The notes below the pieces were generated by a model. The model made no database searches, was not told the DNA's origin, and was given only the letters and a program-made list of their open reading frames with translations. A stretch of 34,064 nt of DNA. Origin: a virus. The stretch lies in IMG/VR virus record IMGVR_UViG_3300036893_000043, positions 1-34,064 of that record; one strand, given 5' to 3'. Positions 5,810-12,225 of this stretch are shown one piece after another. Numbering within the stretch: position 1 is the first letter of the stretch; each line of letters starts with the position of its first letter. Both the position numbers and the translations under genes were made by a program.

Positions 5810-5974
5810 ATGAAAATAAGCTCGCTTGATCAAATAGAAAAAGAACATACGCTTAAAGTTTTAAGAATGATGAACAATCACAGAGAGAACACAGCCAAAG
5901 CGCTTGGCATTCATCTCAACACTCTTCGCAATAGACTTAAGCGGTATGGGATTAAGTTGAAACGGGTTTATTAA
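5810..5974 (+). CDS. Fis/NtrC-type helix-turn-helix protein (54 aa)
   Basis: A 54-residue frame from ATG 5810. It begins MKISSLDQIEKEHTLKVLRM; the rest (ENTAKALGIHLNTLRNRLKR, YGIKLKRVY) is a textbook Fis-type HTH (HTH_8), with the first helix over ENTAKALGI and the recognition helix over HLNTLRNRLKRYG. It matches the C-terminal DNA-binding domain of Fis and NtrC-like activators with nothing else attached. An AAGAAAGAG site lies about 8 nt upstream. It is probably a dimeric DNA-binding regulator at the early/late switch point, perhaps acting on the dyad just upstream. The protein is short enough to be lost by common length filters. Confidence 0.85.
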   Translation: MKISSLDQIEKEHTLKVLRMMNNHRENTAKALGIHLNTLRNRLKRYGIKLKRVY

Positions 5975-5977
5975 ACA

Positions 5978-6181
5978 ATGGCTGAGAAGACATGGGTAAC
6001 GCTTGATGAACACATAGCGGGTTTAATTAAGCTTGGTAAATCTTTGAATGCATCAGATTTCACTCATCTGGTTTCCGTCTATGGTGAAACCAACATTAGA
6101 ATTCGATACGAGCGATTATTGAAACAACTTTTAGAAGAAGAATCTCGGTCCAAGAATTGGAAAGACCTATCTAATAATTAG
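5978..6181 (+). CDS. Small protein of unknown function (67 aa)
   Basis: It starts 4 nt after the Fis-like stop, so the two are probably co-translated. The product (MAEKTWVTLDEHIAGLIKLG, then LNASDFTHLVSVYGETNIRI and a charged tail) is mainly helical with alternating hydrophobic positions. No metal, membrane or catalytic motif is visible. It could be a partner of the Fis-like regulator on positional grounds only. Confidence 0.65.
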   Translation: MAEKTWVTLDEHIAGLIKLGKSLNASDFTHLVSVYGETNIRIRYERLLKQLLEEESRSKNWKDLSNN

Positions 6182-6205
6182 ACAGGTTCGATCACTATTA
6201 TCTAT

Positions 6206-6233
6206 TTGACAGATATTGCTGCGCTGCTCTAAT
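6206..6233 (+). promoter_or_regulatory. Sigma70-type promoter
   Basis: TTGACA at 6206-6211 is a perfect -35 element, followed after 16 bp by TCTAAT at 6228-6233, five of six matches to the -10 consensus. The predicted start is about 6240. It reads to the right, toward the hairpin at 6286-6334 and the small genes after it. Confidence 0.7.
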
Positions 6234-6285
6234 ACAAAGACTCCCCATCAAGCCGTCTAAGCATTCCTTTTCATTCTTGTAGCGA

Positions 6286-6350
6286 GCGCATATAGCCCCC
6301 CGCAGCCCAAAGCGAAGGGGGCGTATATATGCGCCTCTTCTTTCATTTCT
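6286..6350 (+). promoter_or_regulatory. Strong leader hairpin / possible attenuator
   Basis: GCGCATATA at 6286-6294 pairs with TATATGCGC ending at 6334, and GCCCCC pairs with GGGGGC inside, leaving a small bulge and a loop of about 12 nt. A pyrimidine-rich stretch (ctcttctttcatttctttattctt) follows. It may terminate a short RNA starting near 6240, or act as an attenuator. The 3' arm contains both the GGGGG ribosome binding site and the ATG (6329) of the next small gene, so folding would block its translation. Confidence 0.6.
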
Positions 6351-6481
6351 TTATTCTTGCATCCATGTGGGCATGGATATTGTTAGTTTCGACTTGGAAA
6401 CCGTATGACAAAAATTGTCACCGCCGTCTAAAAGTTCGACATCCCTCTCTAATTGAGGCCGCTAATTGGTTAGCTAATTGA
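6329..6481 (+). CDS. Small membrane peptide (50 aa), start inside hairpin
   Basis: The frame from ATG 6329 encodes 50 residues: a hydrophobic N-terminal helix (MRLFFHFFILASMWAWILLV) followed by a basic, soluble tail (KPYDKNCHRRLKVRHPS and LIEAANWLAN). AAGGGGG lies 9 nt upstream but in the stem of the hairpin at 6286-6334. The N-in single-pass layout fits a small phage membrane effector such as a holin accessory or superinfection-exclusion peptide, but no family is recognised. The stop overlaps a TTG that could begin a longer form of the next gene. Confidence 0.55.
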   Translation: MRLFFHFFILASMWAWILLVSTWKPYDKNCHRRLKVRHPSLIEAANWLAN

Positions 6482-6510
6482 CTGGCATAGTCAGTGCAAT
6501 AGATAGGGAA

Positions 6511-6690
6511 ATGAGCATCCAAATCGAGTTTAAACACGCCTACGGCAAAGAATGGATCTACCCAGTTTGTAATAAGGCCAAACTCTTCGCTGAACTGATT
6601 GGGCAAAAGACGCTTACGAGGGAGAATATCGGGCTGATCAAACAGCTCGGGTATAAAATTGAGATCGTGCAAGAACCGCGGGTGCTCTAA
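6511..6690 (+). CDS. Small conserved phage protein (59 aa)
   Basis: ATG 6511 is chosen because the family begins here: MSIQIEFKHAYGKEWIYPVC followed by AKLFAELIGQKTLTRENIGL and a GYKIEIV ending. The xAYGxxxxYPxxxxAKxFAxLxGxKTLT pattern is very common among small phage proteins, often near lysis or regulatory genes; its activity is not established. AGGG lies only 3 nt upstream, so an alternative TTG start at 6478, which overlaps the previous stop as TTGA, cannot be excluded. Confidence 0.75.
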   Translation: MSIQIEFKHAYGKEWIYPVCNKAKLFAELIGQKTLTRENIGLIKQLGYKIEIVQEPRVL

Positions 6691-7064
6691 TGAAACCTCT
6701 GCTAGCCATGCTTATGTTCGCTCTCTCTGCGTGCGGTGGCTCGGATAGTGCTTCCCAGTCACAATCCATTACCCCAAGCCCTGGGGCGACTCTGGTTTCA
6801 ACTACCCGCTGTTACTACACCCAGTTAGAAAGCACCCCTACCGGGCAGTCTTGCGCGAGTTCTCTGATTCTTCAAATGAACCTATCTAAATATTCAGATG
6901 GATCCATCACGGCTACCTGTAGCGGGGACGGTAGTCCTTTAACTATTCAAAGCTGTAATGCCGGAAATCTCTCGATGAGCTATACGTTTCTATGCGTATT
7001 CAACGGTACGCAAATGATGCAGATATCGAGTTCTTTTGGGTTCATAGCATCGGAGTGTAATTAA
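6690..7064 (+). CDS. Putative outer-membrane lipoprotein (124 aa)
   Basis: The N terminus MKPLLAMLMFALSACGGSDS is a classical signal peptide with the lipobox LSAC and modified Cys at C15. The mature part is Ser/Thr-rich and contains several more Cys (RCYYTQ, QSCASS, ATCSGD, QSCNAG, FLCVF, SECN) that could form disulphides in the periplasm. It overlaps the previous gene by one base (TAATG). Phage-encoded lipoproteins of this size often change the host surface, for example by blocking receptor or superinfection. An o-spanin role is less likely at this length. Confidence 0.78.
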   Translation: MKPLLAMLMFALSACGGSDSASQSQSITPSPGATLVSTTRCYYTQLESTPTGQSCASSLILQMNLSKYSDGSITATCSGDGSPLTIQSCNAGNLSMSYTFLCVFNGTQMMQISSSFGFIASECN

Positions 7065-7280
7065 ATGAACGAGACTGAATTAGCCGAAGCTGCTAAAGAA
7101 TGGGCGAAAAATATCGGTCGGGGTTCATTTGAATGCTCTCAAAGAGCGTACGAGTGTAGGGACCACCGAGAAGTTAGCTTTCAAGCAGGAGCTGACTATG
7201 GGTTTAGAAAAGCCATAGAGATGCTCAAAAAGTCTTATAATTTGCGAAATGAATGGACGCGCAATTTTCCGATCGATTAG
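7065..7280 (+). CDS. Small protein of unknown function (71 aa)
   Basis: It begins immediately after the lipoprotein stop. The product reads MNETELAEAAKEWAKNIGRG with Cys at about 24 and 31, then FQAGADYGFRKAIEMLKKSY, resembling the family of small phage proteins with a FxxGAxYG...A motif. It is soluble and helical. It ends tail-to-tail with the minus-strand gene at 7277-7669, overlapping by 4 nt, so there is no room for a terminator between the two transcripts. Confidence 0.68.
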   Translation: MNETELAEAAKEWAKNIGRGSFECSQRAYECRDHREVSFQAGADYGFRKAIEMLKKSYNLRNEWTRNFPID

Positions 7281-7669
7281 GACTTTTTGTGGTGTTTCTG
7301 CTGGACCTGCTCGAGCTGCTTAATGGCTTTCATGACCGTTTTAACAGAAGTAACGGGACAACTCGGCGTTAATGTGAACCAATCTTTACAATTGTCCACG
7401 AAGGAAAAATAGAGACATGACAGGTCCTGATAGCTCAGGCAAACGTAGTTATTGAATGCAGGATCGAAAGCAGAAATCACCTGTCCGGATGGCGACGGTG
7501 TTGGTGATGGCCCTACTCCTTGAGTACGGCGTATTTCAGCCGTTGAAGCATCACCTGCGAAAAACTCCCCATTCCACACAGGTAATCCTGTCAGGGCGTG
7601 AGCGCATCCCAAGGTTAGCCCCGCGATGAACCCGCAGATAAATAATAGGCTAGCTTTTCGGTTTGCCAA
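7277..7669 (-). CDS. Lysis-cluster lipoprotein, possible o-spanin-like (130 aa)
   Basis: The start is TTG 7669, supported by a perfect GGAGG 6 nt upstream. The N terminus LFICGFIAGLTLGCAHAL is a signal with the lipobox LTLGC. After it come WNGEFFAGDASTAEIRRTQG, a short Pro/Ser stretch, and a Cys-containing domain (FNNYVCLSYQDLSCLYF and FVDNCKDWF). This WxGxxxAGDSxxxxIxRxQ plus FxxxxCLSYxDL layout recurs in phage proteins beside holins. It may be an outer-membrane spanin component or another envelope protein. It overlaps the upstream gene by 20 nt in another frame. Confidence 0.62.
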   Translation of the reverse strand: MANRKASLLFICGFIAGLTLGCAHALTGLPVWNGEFFAGDASTAEIRRTQGVGPSPTPSPSGQVISAFDPAFNNYVCLSYQDLSCLYFSFVDNCKDWFTLTPSCPVTSVKTVMKAIKQLEQVQQKHHKKS

Positions 7670-7922
7670 ACAAAGCCTCCAAGGCCGAAGTATCCCCCGT
7701 GGACTGCGCCTGTTTAATCGCAGCCGTCATAACGGGGATTTGTTGGCTGACTTGATAGAGCTGAACGGCGTCTAGTTCAAGTTTCCGAAACGCGAGCCAA
7801 GTTGACCACATCTTAGGTGCCGACAGAATAATCGATATAATGCTGCCGCCCGTGAATATGGGCAATTGAATCGCGTCCCCTAAAACAACTAGTAAATCAC
7901 TGAGGCAAAGTTGCCAGTTCAT
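7650..7922 (-). CDS. Lysis-cluster protein with hydrophobic segment (90 aa)
   Basis: The ATG at 7922 follows the stop of the holin-like gene without a gap. Residues about 5-35 (LSDLLVVLGDAIQLPIF and GGSIISIILSAPKMW) are hydrophobic, perhaps one or two weak membrane helices, followed by an amphipathic helix (LAFRKLELDAVQLYQVSQQI) and an Ala/Gln-rich tail. It could be an inner-membrane spanin-like partner or a holin regulator on position alone. No known domain is recognised. Confidence 0.6.
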   Translation of the reverse strand: MNWQLCLSDLLVVLGDAIQLPIFTGGSIISIILSAPKMWSTWLAFRKLELDAVQLYQVSQQIPVMTAAIKQAQSTGDTSALEALFGKPKS

Positions 7923-8123
7923 TTAGACCTTAGCCGCTGGCGGTGCTGCAGGCGGTGCAGATCCTACCAATGCTTTATAAGCGTCTGCAATCCAACCGAA
8001 TACCAGTTGAAATACGCTATTCGCGCCGATGCCTGGGATGAGGGCTAAGGCCTCAGACAGAAAGAACAAAACACCCAAGACAACGGCCTTGTTACCTACA
8101 ATCCATGCAATAAAACCGCTCAT
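7923..8123 (-). CDS. Holin-like small membrane protein (66 aa)
   Basis: It has a strong AAGGAGAG site 6 nt before ATG 8123. The product has one or two hydrophobic helices (MSGFIAWIVGNKAVVLGVLF, FLSEALALIPGIG), an amphipathic FQLVFGWIADAYKALV and a Pro/Ala tail (APPAAPPAAKV). The length and the LGxLFxLSEALALIPGxxANSxFQL pattern match a family of short phage membrane proteins usually found near lysis genes. It heads the three-gene minus cassette 8123-7277. Holin is the best guess; experimental function is unknown. Confidence 0.65.
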   Translation of the reverse strand: MSGFIAWIVGNKAVVLGVLFFLSEALALIPGIGANSVFQLVFGWIADAYKALVGSAPPAAPPAAKV

Positions 8124-8198
8124 ATTTCTCTCCTTGAAAAATAGACGACCCTTTAACAGTCTATTGTCTTATTGACTATTTGCCCAGTCTGAATAAAA
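8124..8198. promoter_or_regulatory. Divergent intergenic region with AGTC/GACT dyad
   Basis: The 75-bp gap separates the minus lysis cassette from the long plus-strand arm, so both must have promoters near here. AGTC at 8158-8161 and GACT at 8174-8177 form a loose inverted repeat, and another AGTCT follows at about 8186. TTGACT at 8172-8177 is a possible rightward -35, but the matching -10 would overlap the start of the next gene. I see no convincing single promoter. Confidence 0.3.
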
Positions 8199-8381
8199 AT
8201 GAACAAAATGAACTCAGAATCAGAAACCAGAACCATCCAACAAATTGATCAAGAATATGCAACGGCCTGCCAACAATATGCGCATAATCTTGCGGTTAAT
8301 GAAGAAATCATGACCACTATTCTTGCTCTCCGAAAAGAGGGACAGGCATTGAAAGCAAAAACAGAAGGAAAGACAGAATGA
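8199..8381 (+). CDS. Small helical phage protein (60 aa)
   Basis: The product (MNKMNSESETRTIQQIDQEY, then ACQQYAHNLAVNEEIMTTIL and a Lys-rich tail) is a single charged helix pair. It matches a common type of short phage protein with the pattern xxYxxxCxQxxxxxxxxxxxxxxIxxL, found just before terminase-region genes; the function is unknown. A second ATG at 8208 is equally possible because the upstream ribosome binding site is weak. Its stop overlaps the next gene as ATGA. Confidence 0.68.
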   Translation: MNKMNSESETRTIQQIDQEYATACQQYAHNLAVNEEIMTTILALRKEGQALKAKTEGKTE

Positions 8382-8839
8382 CTTATACTGGCCAAGAATT
8401 GGTAGTTGATTTACCAACCACCCCGGAAAGTTTCGAACAGCTCATTGATGTCCTGGTTGCCAAGTTTGATCTCCCTAAGCGCGATCACGCTGTTGCGGTA
8501 ACGGCGAATAGAATCATGCATCTCCCGGTGGACCAAGACACCACCACCTGGGCATATCTAGGATCTTGTGTAAAAAAGAATATGGCTTACCAAGTAGCCC
8601 AGGCAGCGGGAAAGAATACCGCCCATCGGACACAGATCGACGAACTCGTTTCTATTATCAAGAATGAACCCAATAACATGCAGGCCATTGATGCACTTGA
8701 TAAGGCTGCAAATGACGGTTCGACTTACGCTAAAGAGGCGCTTGAGAAACTTAATTTAGAACTCAACCCGACTAGCAATGTGACGCCGATCACAGGCGAA
8801 ACGACTTCAGAGCTTCCGCTCACGAATGAGTCGACTTAA
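8378..8839 (+). CDS. Phage protein of unknown function (153 aa)
   Basis: A soluble 153-residue protein beginning MTYTGQELVVDLPTTPESFE. The middle part has DHAVAVTANRIMHLPVDQDT and a Lys-rich segment (VKKNMAYQVAQAAGK), and the C terminus is a low-complexity Thr/Glu/Asn tail. Proteins with the AIRHLPxDQxxTxxxYxG pattern are widespread in short-tailed phages upstream of the terminase and have no assigned role. ATGA couples it to the gene before, and it overlaps the next by 14 nt. Confidence 0.72.
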   Translation: MTYTGQELVVDLPTTPESFEQLIDVLVAKFDLPKRDHAVAVTANRIMHLPVDQDTTTWAYLGSCVKKNMAYQVAQAAGKNTAHRTQIDELVSIIKNEPNNMQAIDALDKAANDGSTYAKEALEKLNLELNPTSNVTPITGETTSELPLTNEST

Positions 8840-9197
8840 AGCGGATAAACTTATTCGACTTGAACAGGTTTGGTACAAAAAGCTGAAGCAATCCGGGTTT
8901 GAGGACATTGAAGACACTTCAAATCACCATAGACGACTGAAGTCCTGGCATAGTTTCAAATATCAAAACATGGATGAAACTAATATTCAGGTTATCAAGC
9001 TCTATTATGAAAGAGCAATCGAGCTTCTTAATTCATACAGATTTTTAAACTGGGAACACAGGGAGATTTGGAAACTGCATTGTGACGGGTTTTCAGAGAG
9101 AGATATCGTTATTGAATTCCCGAAGTATAAAAAATCCATGGTTCACTATTTGATTAGAAAACTTAGGAAACAGATTAATTGGGCGCCTCAGTCATAA
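8826..9197 (+). CDS. Protein with sigma-region-4-like HTH (123 aa)
   Basis: The 123-residue basic protein begins MSRLKADKLIRLEQVWYKKL. The C-terminal 45 residues (NWEHREIWKLHCDGFSERDI and KKSMVHYLIRKLRKQINW) have the look of a helix-turn-helix: a helix ending in HCDGFSERDI, a turn, and a basic recognition helix. That resembles sigma70 region 4 or small-terminase DNA-binding domains, and it lies a few genes before the terminase. It could be a late-gene regulator or a DNA-recognition factor. It overlaps the previous gene by 14 nt and the next by 19 nt. Confidence 0.62.
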   Translation: MSRLKADKLIRLEQVWYKKLKQSGFEDIEDTSNHHRRLKSWHSFKYQNMDETNIQVIKLYYERAIELLNSYRFLNWEHREIWKLHCDGFSERDIVIEFPKYKKSMVHYLIRKLRKQINWAPQS

Positions 9198-9676
9198 TTA
9201 GAGAATTTGAGAGAGAAACGGACGAGCCTCTTCTTTATTCCACTTGGTGTTTTGGGCTTTATTATGGTTCTGCCGAGACTTATCGCACGACTAAGAAAGA
9301 ATTTTTCAAACTCCAGAGCGCATACATCAAGCCACTTCTCGAGTCGGCCACGATCAAAATCGCTTGCCTATCAGACGATCCCGACACGATCCTCGGCTAC
9401 TCTGTTATCGACCAAGGGTGCGTGGAATGGATCTTCGTTAAAGAAAGACTCAGACGACAAGGGATAGCAAAACTATTACTGAAGAATCAGAACCCGACTC
9501 ATGTCAAGAAACTGACCAAGATCGGAAAGCTGTTAGCTGATAAATATGGACTCAAGGAGCAGGACGATGAACAAGGACGAACCCGTACAGGACTTTCTGG
9601 AGTACAGCCCGAAACTGAAAAAGATTATAGAGAACGGTATTCCGGTCAGAAAGACGGTTTTCCAGGCGGCGGTTAA
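9179..9676 (+). CDS. GNAT-like acetyltransferase-fold phage protein (165 aa)
   Basis: The start is TTG 9179, with AGGAAA about 9 nt upstream and no other usable start in frame. Landmarks are IIREFERETDEPLLYSTWCF, the beta strands ACLSDDPDTILGYSVIDQG and VEWIFVKERLRRQGIAKLLL (about 82-101), which correspond to the acetyl-CoA loop region of GNAT enzymes (RxxG(I/V)A). This is a known phage family near terminases; the substrate is unknown. After LADKYG the last 45 or so residues run in a different frame over the start of the next gene for 110 nt, an unusually long overlap. A few residues may instead derive from a frameshifted ending. Confidence 0.72.
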   Translation: MGASVIIREFERETDEPLLYSTWCFGLYYGSAETYRTTKKEFFKLQSAYIKPLLESATIKIACLSDDPDTILGYSVIDQGCVEWIFVKERLRRQGIAKLLLKNQNPTHVKKLTKIGKLLADKYGLKEQDDEQGRTRTGLSGVQPETEKDYRERYSGQKDGFPGGG

Positions 9677-9845
9677 CAACGCTGATGGGACTCCGGAAAA
9701 TTATTTCTCAGACGACTCTCAGAATTCGTCTCGAAGAGTGAACATGTGGTGCACGGCGATTGGGATTGTTTGCGAGCATAAGGGCGTCTATTTCCGAGTC
9801 CCAGATGCGAACACCATTTTCTCTTATTTCAAAGCTAATGAGTAA
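9567..9845 (+). CDS. Protein of unknown function (92 aa)
   Basis: ATG 9567 is chosen because AAGGAG lies 8 nt upstream. The product begins MNKDEPVQDFLEYSPKLKKI and includes NADGTPENYFSDDSQNSSRR followed by a compact hydrophobic VNMWCTAIGIVCEHKGVYFR segment. It has no recognised domain. Its 5' third is overprinted on the GNAT-like gene, and its stop overlaps the next start in an ATGAGTAA junction. The context (small genes before the terminase) gives no specific role. Confidence 0.65.
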   Translation: MNKDEPVQDFLEYSPKLKKIIENGIPVRKTVFQAAVNNADGTPENYFSDDSQNSSRRVNMWCTAIGIVCEHKGVYFRVPDANTIFSYFKANE

Positions 9846-10005
9846 AGATATTGAAAAAGCCCTTATCAAAGCCACTGGAAGCCTTAAAAATGATGGCGGC
9901 AAACCTAGAGATGTTTATTGTCCAGAATTTGGTTGGATAATATTAAACGGAAATACCACTGCTGTTTATAAGGAATGGTTAACGAAAGTTGAGTCTGATG
10001 AGTAA
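9838..10005 (+). CDS. Small protein of unknown function (55 aa)
   Basis: ATG 9838 lies inside an ATGAGTAA sequence in which the previous gene stops, giving an 8-nt overlap. The product MSKDIEKALIKATGSLKNDG followed by YCPEFGWIILNGNTTAVYKE is short and soluble, with no known motif. The same ATGAGTAA junction recurs at its own 3' end, which supports it as a real, coupled gene. Confidence 0.62.
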   Translation: MSKDIEKALIKATGSLKNDGGKPRDVYCPEFGWIILNGNTTAVYKEWLTKVESDE

Positions 10006-10288
10006 GAACCTCATTTGGTCGGCAAGACTTTGCCCGGCTTGCAAAAAAGAGATCAAGTTTGGGTGCAAGAAACCAGGCCATAGAGAAGTCACGATATTCT
10101 TAATCGACTGCAAAAGCTGCAAAGCTAAGTTGCGGTTCAAGGTATCGTTTGCACTTCCCGAGGATAATCAGCCTAAGGGGACCCTTAAGGTCAATGGTGC
10201 GGTTCTTGAGGAAAACCCCTATATTTTGGCTATGATTAGAGATGAAGAGAAATGGGCTAAGTCGATTGAAGGCTTAGAAGTTAAATAG
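9998..10288 (+). CDS. Zinc-ribbon-like protein of unknown function (96 aa)
   Basis: ATG 9998 is used (ATGAGTAA overlap) rather than the TTG at 9989. Two cysteine pairs, CPAC at about 12-15 and CKSC at about 38-41, with a further Cys between them, suggest a zinc ribbon with two beta hairpins. The C-terminal part (AMIRDEEKWAKSIEGLEVK) is a charged helix. It could bind nucleic acid or act as a small adaptor. There is no enzyme motif. It lies directly before the terminase pair. Confidence 0.65.
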   Translation: MSKNLIWSARLCPACKKEIKFGCKKPGHREVTIFLIDCKSCKAKLRFKVSFALPEDNQPKGTLKVNGAVLEENPYILAMIRDEEKWAKSIEGLEVK

Positions 10289-10312
10289 ATAACCGATAAA
10301 GTATTGTCAACT

Positions 10313-10711
10313 ATGGCTAGGCCTAAAGGTTCGCCCAATAGATCCAGTATGCGCGTGGATATGACCTGCCAAATCCGAGGGTTTCTCCCTATAGATGCGC
10401 TTATTGATGCTGCCGAATTGTCGATGAAAAAATTTGTGGCCGAAATAGACAGAGAAACAGCTAATAAGATCTCACCTCTCGAAAGCAAGGCAGTCGAATA
10501 CCTAAAACTTTATGTGAACATTGCATCCAAAGTCGCTTCATTTATTCATCCACAAAAGAAAGCAATAGACCATACCTATGCAAGCCCCCTTGAGGGTATG
10601 TCTACACAGCAAAAACTGGATGCTATGAAAGAGGCGGTTAAGTTGTTAGAGCTTCAAACAAATGGCAAAGAACAAAGTATCTCGAAAGCAAATAAAGACC
10701 ATGCGGATTAA
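10313..10711 (+). CDS. Putative terminase small subunit
   Basis: ATG 10313 gives MARPKGSPNRSSMRVDMTCQ, the basic ARPKGSxN opening typical of small-terminase-like phage DNA-binding proteins; an in-frame TTG at 10304 is less likely. The rest is helical (LPIDALIDAAELSMKKFVAE, SPLESKAVEYLKLYVNIASK and a tail LDAMKEAVKLLEL). Position directly before the large subunit and a length of 132 residues fit a small terminase, which recognises the packaging site and forms a ring on DNA. The sequence similarity is modest, so a generic phage DNA-binding protein remains possible. Confidence 0.6.
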   Translation: MARPKGSPNRSSMRVDMTCQIRGFLPIDALIDAAELSMKKFVAEIDRETANKISPLESKAVEYLKLYVNIASKVASFIHPQKKAIDHTYASPLEGMSTQQKLDAMKEAVKLLELQTNGKEQSISKANKDHAD

Positions 10712-10762
10712 AAGGATTTAGAACTGTTATGGAGAACAGAGAGAAAAAAAGAATTGAAAAAT

Positions 10763-12223
10763 ATGGATCAGGAAATCCTAGACGCGCTCGCCATCCAAGC
10801 TTTGGAAATAAACTCTAGACTTAGGTTTGATCTAGAGGATATTTTATTCAAAGAACAGCTGGCGCTAGCTCGAGATCCAGCAAAATTCGCCACAGCAGTA
10901 TGTAGTGTGAGAGCAGGGAAAACTGTTTGCTGTGCTGCTGATCTGCTCCATACGGCGATAGAGAAAGCTGGAACAGTCGGCCTTTACATCACACTGGCAA
11001 GATCGAGCGCCAAAAGAATCATTTGGCCCGAACTTCATAGCCTCAATCGAAAATTTAACTTAGGAGGATCAGCTAATGAAGCGGACCTCAGTTTTAAGTT
11101 TCCTAACGGTTCTATTATTTATTGTAGCGGCGCTAGTGATGGGACCGAAATTGAAAAGTTCCGTGGTCTGTCTAATGTTGCTCTTGCTTATCTGGATGAG
11201 TCTCAAGCTTTTCGAGCGCATATCAAAGAACTCGTTGAAGACATCCTCATTAAGCGACTTTATGACACGAATGGACGCTTACGACTTATCGGCACTCCAG
11301 GTCCGATCCCTAGTGGATATTTCTATGAGGCATCGCAATCCACCCAATGGTCACATCATGCCTGGACTCTTCACTCAAACCCTTGGATCGAACGAAAGTC
11401 TGGCTGCACTGTCGCTCAGCTCATACAACAGGACTGCGAAAGAAAAGGCGTAGACCTCAATGATCCGTCGATTCAAAGGGAATGCTTTGGGAGATGGGTT
11501 CTCGATTCGAATAGCCTGTTACTCGAGTACAAAGCCGAGCGTAATCACTTCTTGGAACTCCCCGCGGGGAACTATATCTACATTCTCGGTATGGACTTCG
11601 GGTTTGAAGACGCCGATGCCTTTGCTGTGCTGGGATGGCGCGAAGGCTCTCCGATTACCTATCTCATTGAAGAGTTAGTCGCAGAAAAACAGACTTATGA
11701 ACAAATGGTGGTTAATTTTGACACACTTAACTCAAAATACCCATTTGCAAAGATCGTTGCCGATCCAGGCGGTGGGGGCAAGAAGCTGATTGAAAGCTTA
11801 AAACAACGCTATACGATTCCGATGCAGATAGCGGATAAGCAAGGAAAGATTGCTAACTATGGACTTCTCAACAATGCACTCAGGACCGGTAAATTCCTTG
11901 CTAGACGAGATTCGCGCTTTGCTCAAGATTGTAACTTACTTGAGCGAGACCGAGACAAGTCCACGCCAGAACGCACAATTGTCAAAGGACATTCAGATAT
12001 TGTCGACGGCGCGCTTTACGCTTTCCGTGAATCTCCAGCATATGGATACGTGCCGCCGGTTCAAAAAGCTAAGCCTGGGTCAGCCGAATATGACCGCCAA
12101 ATCGCCCAAGACATGTTCGACCACAACCTTGAACGCATCAGGCGGGAAAAAGAACAAAAAGACGGCCAAGACCGGAACTGGATCTTAGATGATCAAGGGG
12201 TTCCCGATTGGAATCGGTGGTAA
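10763..12223 (+). CDS. terL: Terminase large subunit (packaging ATPase/nuclease)
   Basis: A 486-residue protein from ATG 10763; a TTG at 10754 would add three residues. The ATPase half has Walker A SVRAGKT (48-54), Walker B VALAYLDE (139-146) and the coupling motif GTP (177-179). The nuclease half is an RNase H fold with metal ligands in ILGMDFGFED (D278), IVADPGGGGKK (D334) and GHSDIVDGALYAF (D415). It pumps DNA into the prohead and cuts it. The Arg-rich variant of Walker A and the overall length match terminases of short-tailed and some other phages. The protein looks intact, and every catalytic residue I checked is present. Confidence 0.95.
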   Translation: MDQEILDALAIQALEINSRLRFDLEDILFKEQLALARDPAKFATAVCSVRAGKTVCCAADLLHTAIEKAGTVGLYITLARSSAKRIIWPELHSLNRKFNLGGSANEADLSFKFPNGSIIYCSGASDGTEIEKFRGLSNVALAYLDESQAFRAHIKELVEDILIKRLYDTNGRLRLIGTPGPIPSGYFYEASQSTQWSHHAWTLHSNPWIERKSGCTVAQLIQQDCERKGVDLNDPSIQRECFGRWVLDSNSLLLEYKAERNHFLELPAGNYIYILGMDFGFEDADAFAVLGWREGSPITYLIEELVAEKQTYEQMVVNFDTLNSKYPFAKIVADPGGGGKKLIESLKQRYTIPMQIADKQGKIANYGLLNNALRTGKFLARRDSRFAQDCNLLERDRDKSTPERTIVKGHSDIVDGALYAFRESPAYGYVPPVQKAKPGSAEYDRQIAQDMFDHNLERIRREKEQKDGQDRNWILDDQGVPDWNRW

Positions 12224-12225
12224 TT

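Noticed and set aside
10733-10800. Small plus-strand frame beginning MENREKKRIEKYG before terL
   Set aside because: It runs out of frame into terL with no conserved pattern beyond its first residues and stops shortly after.
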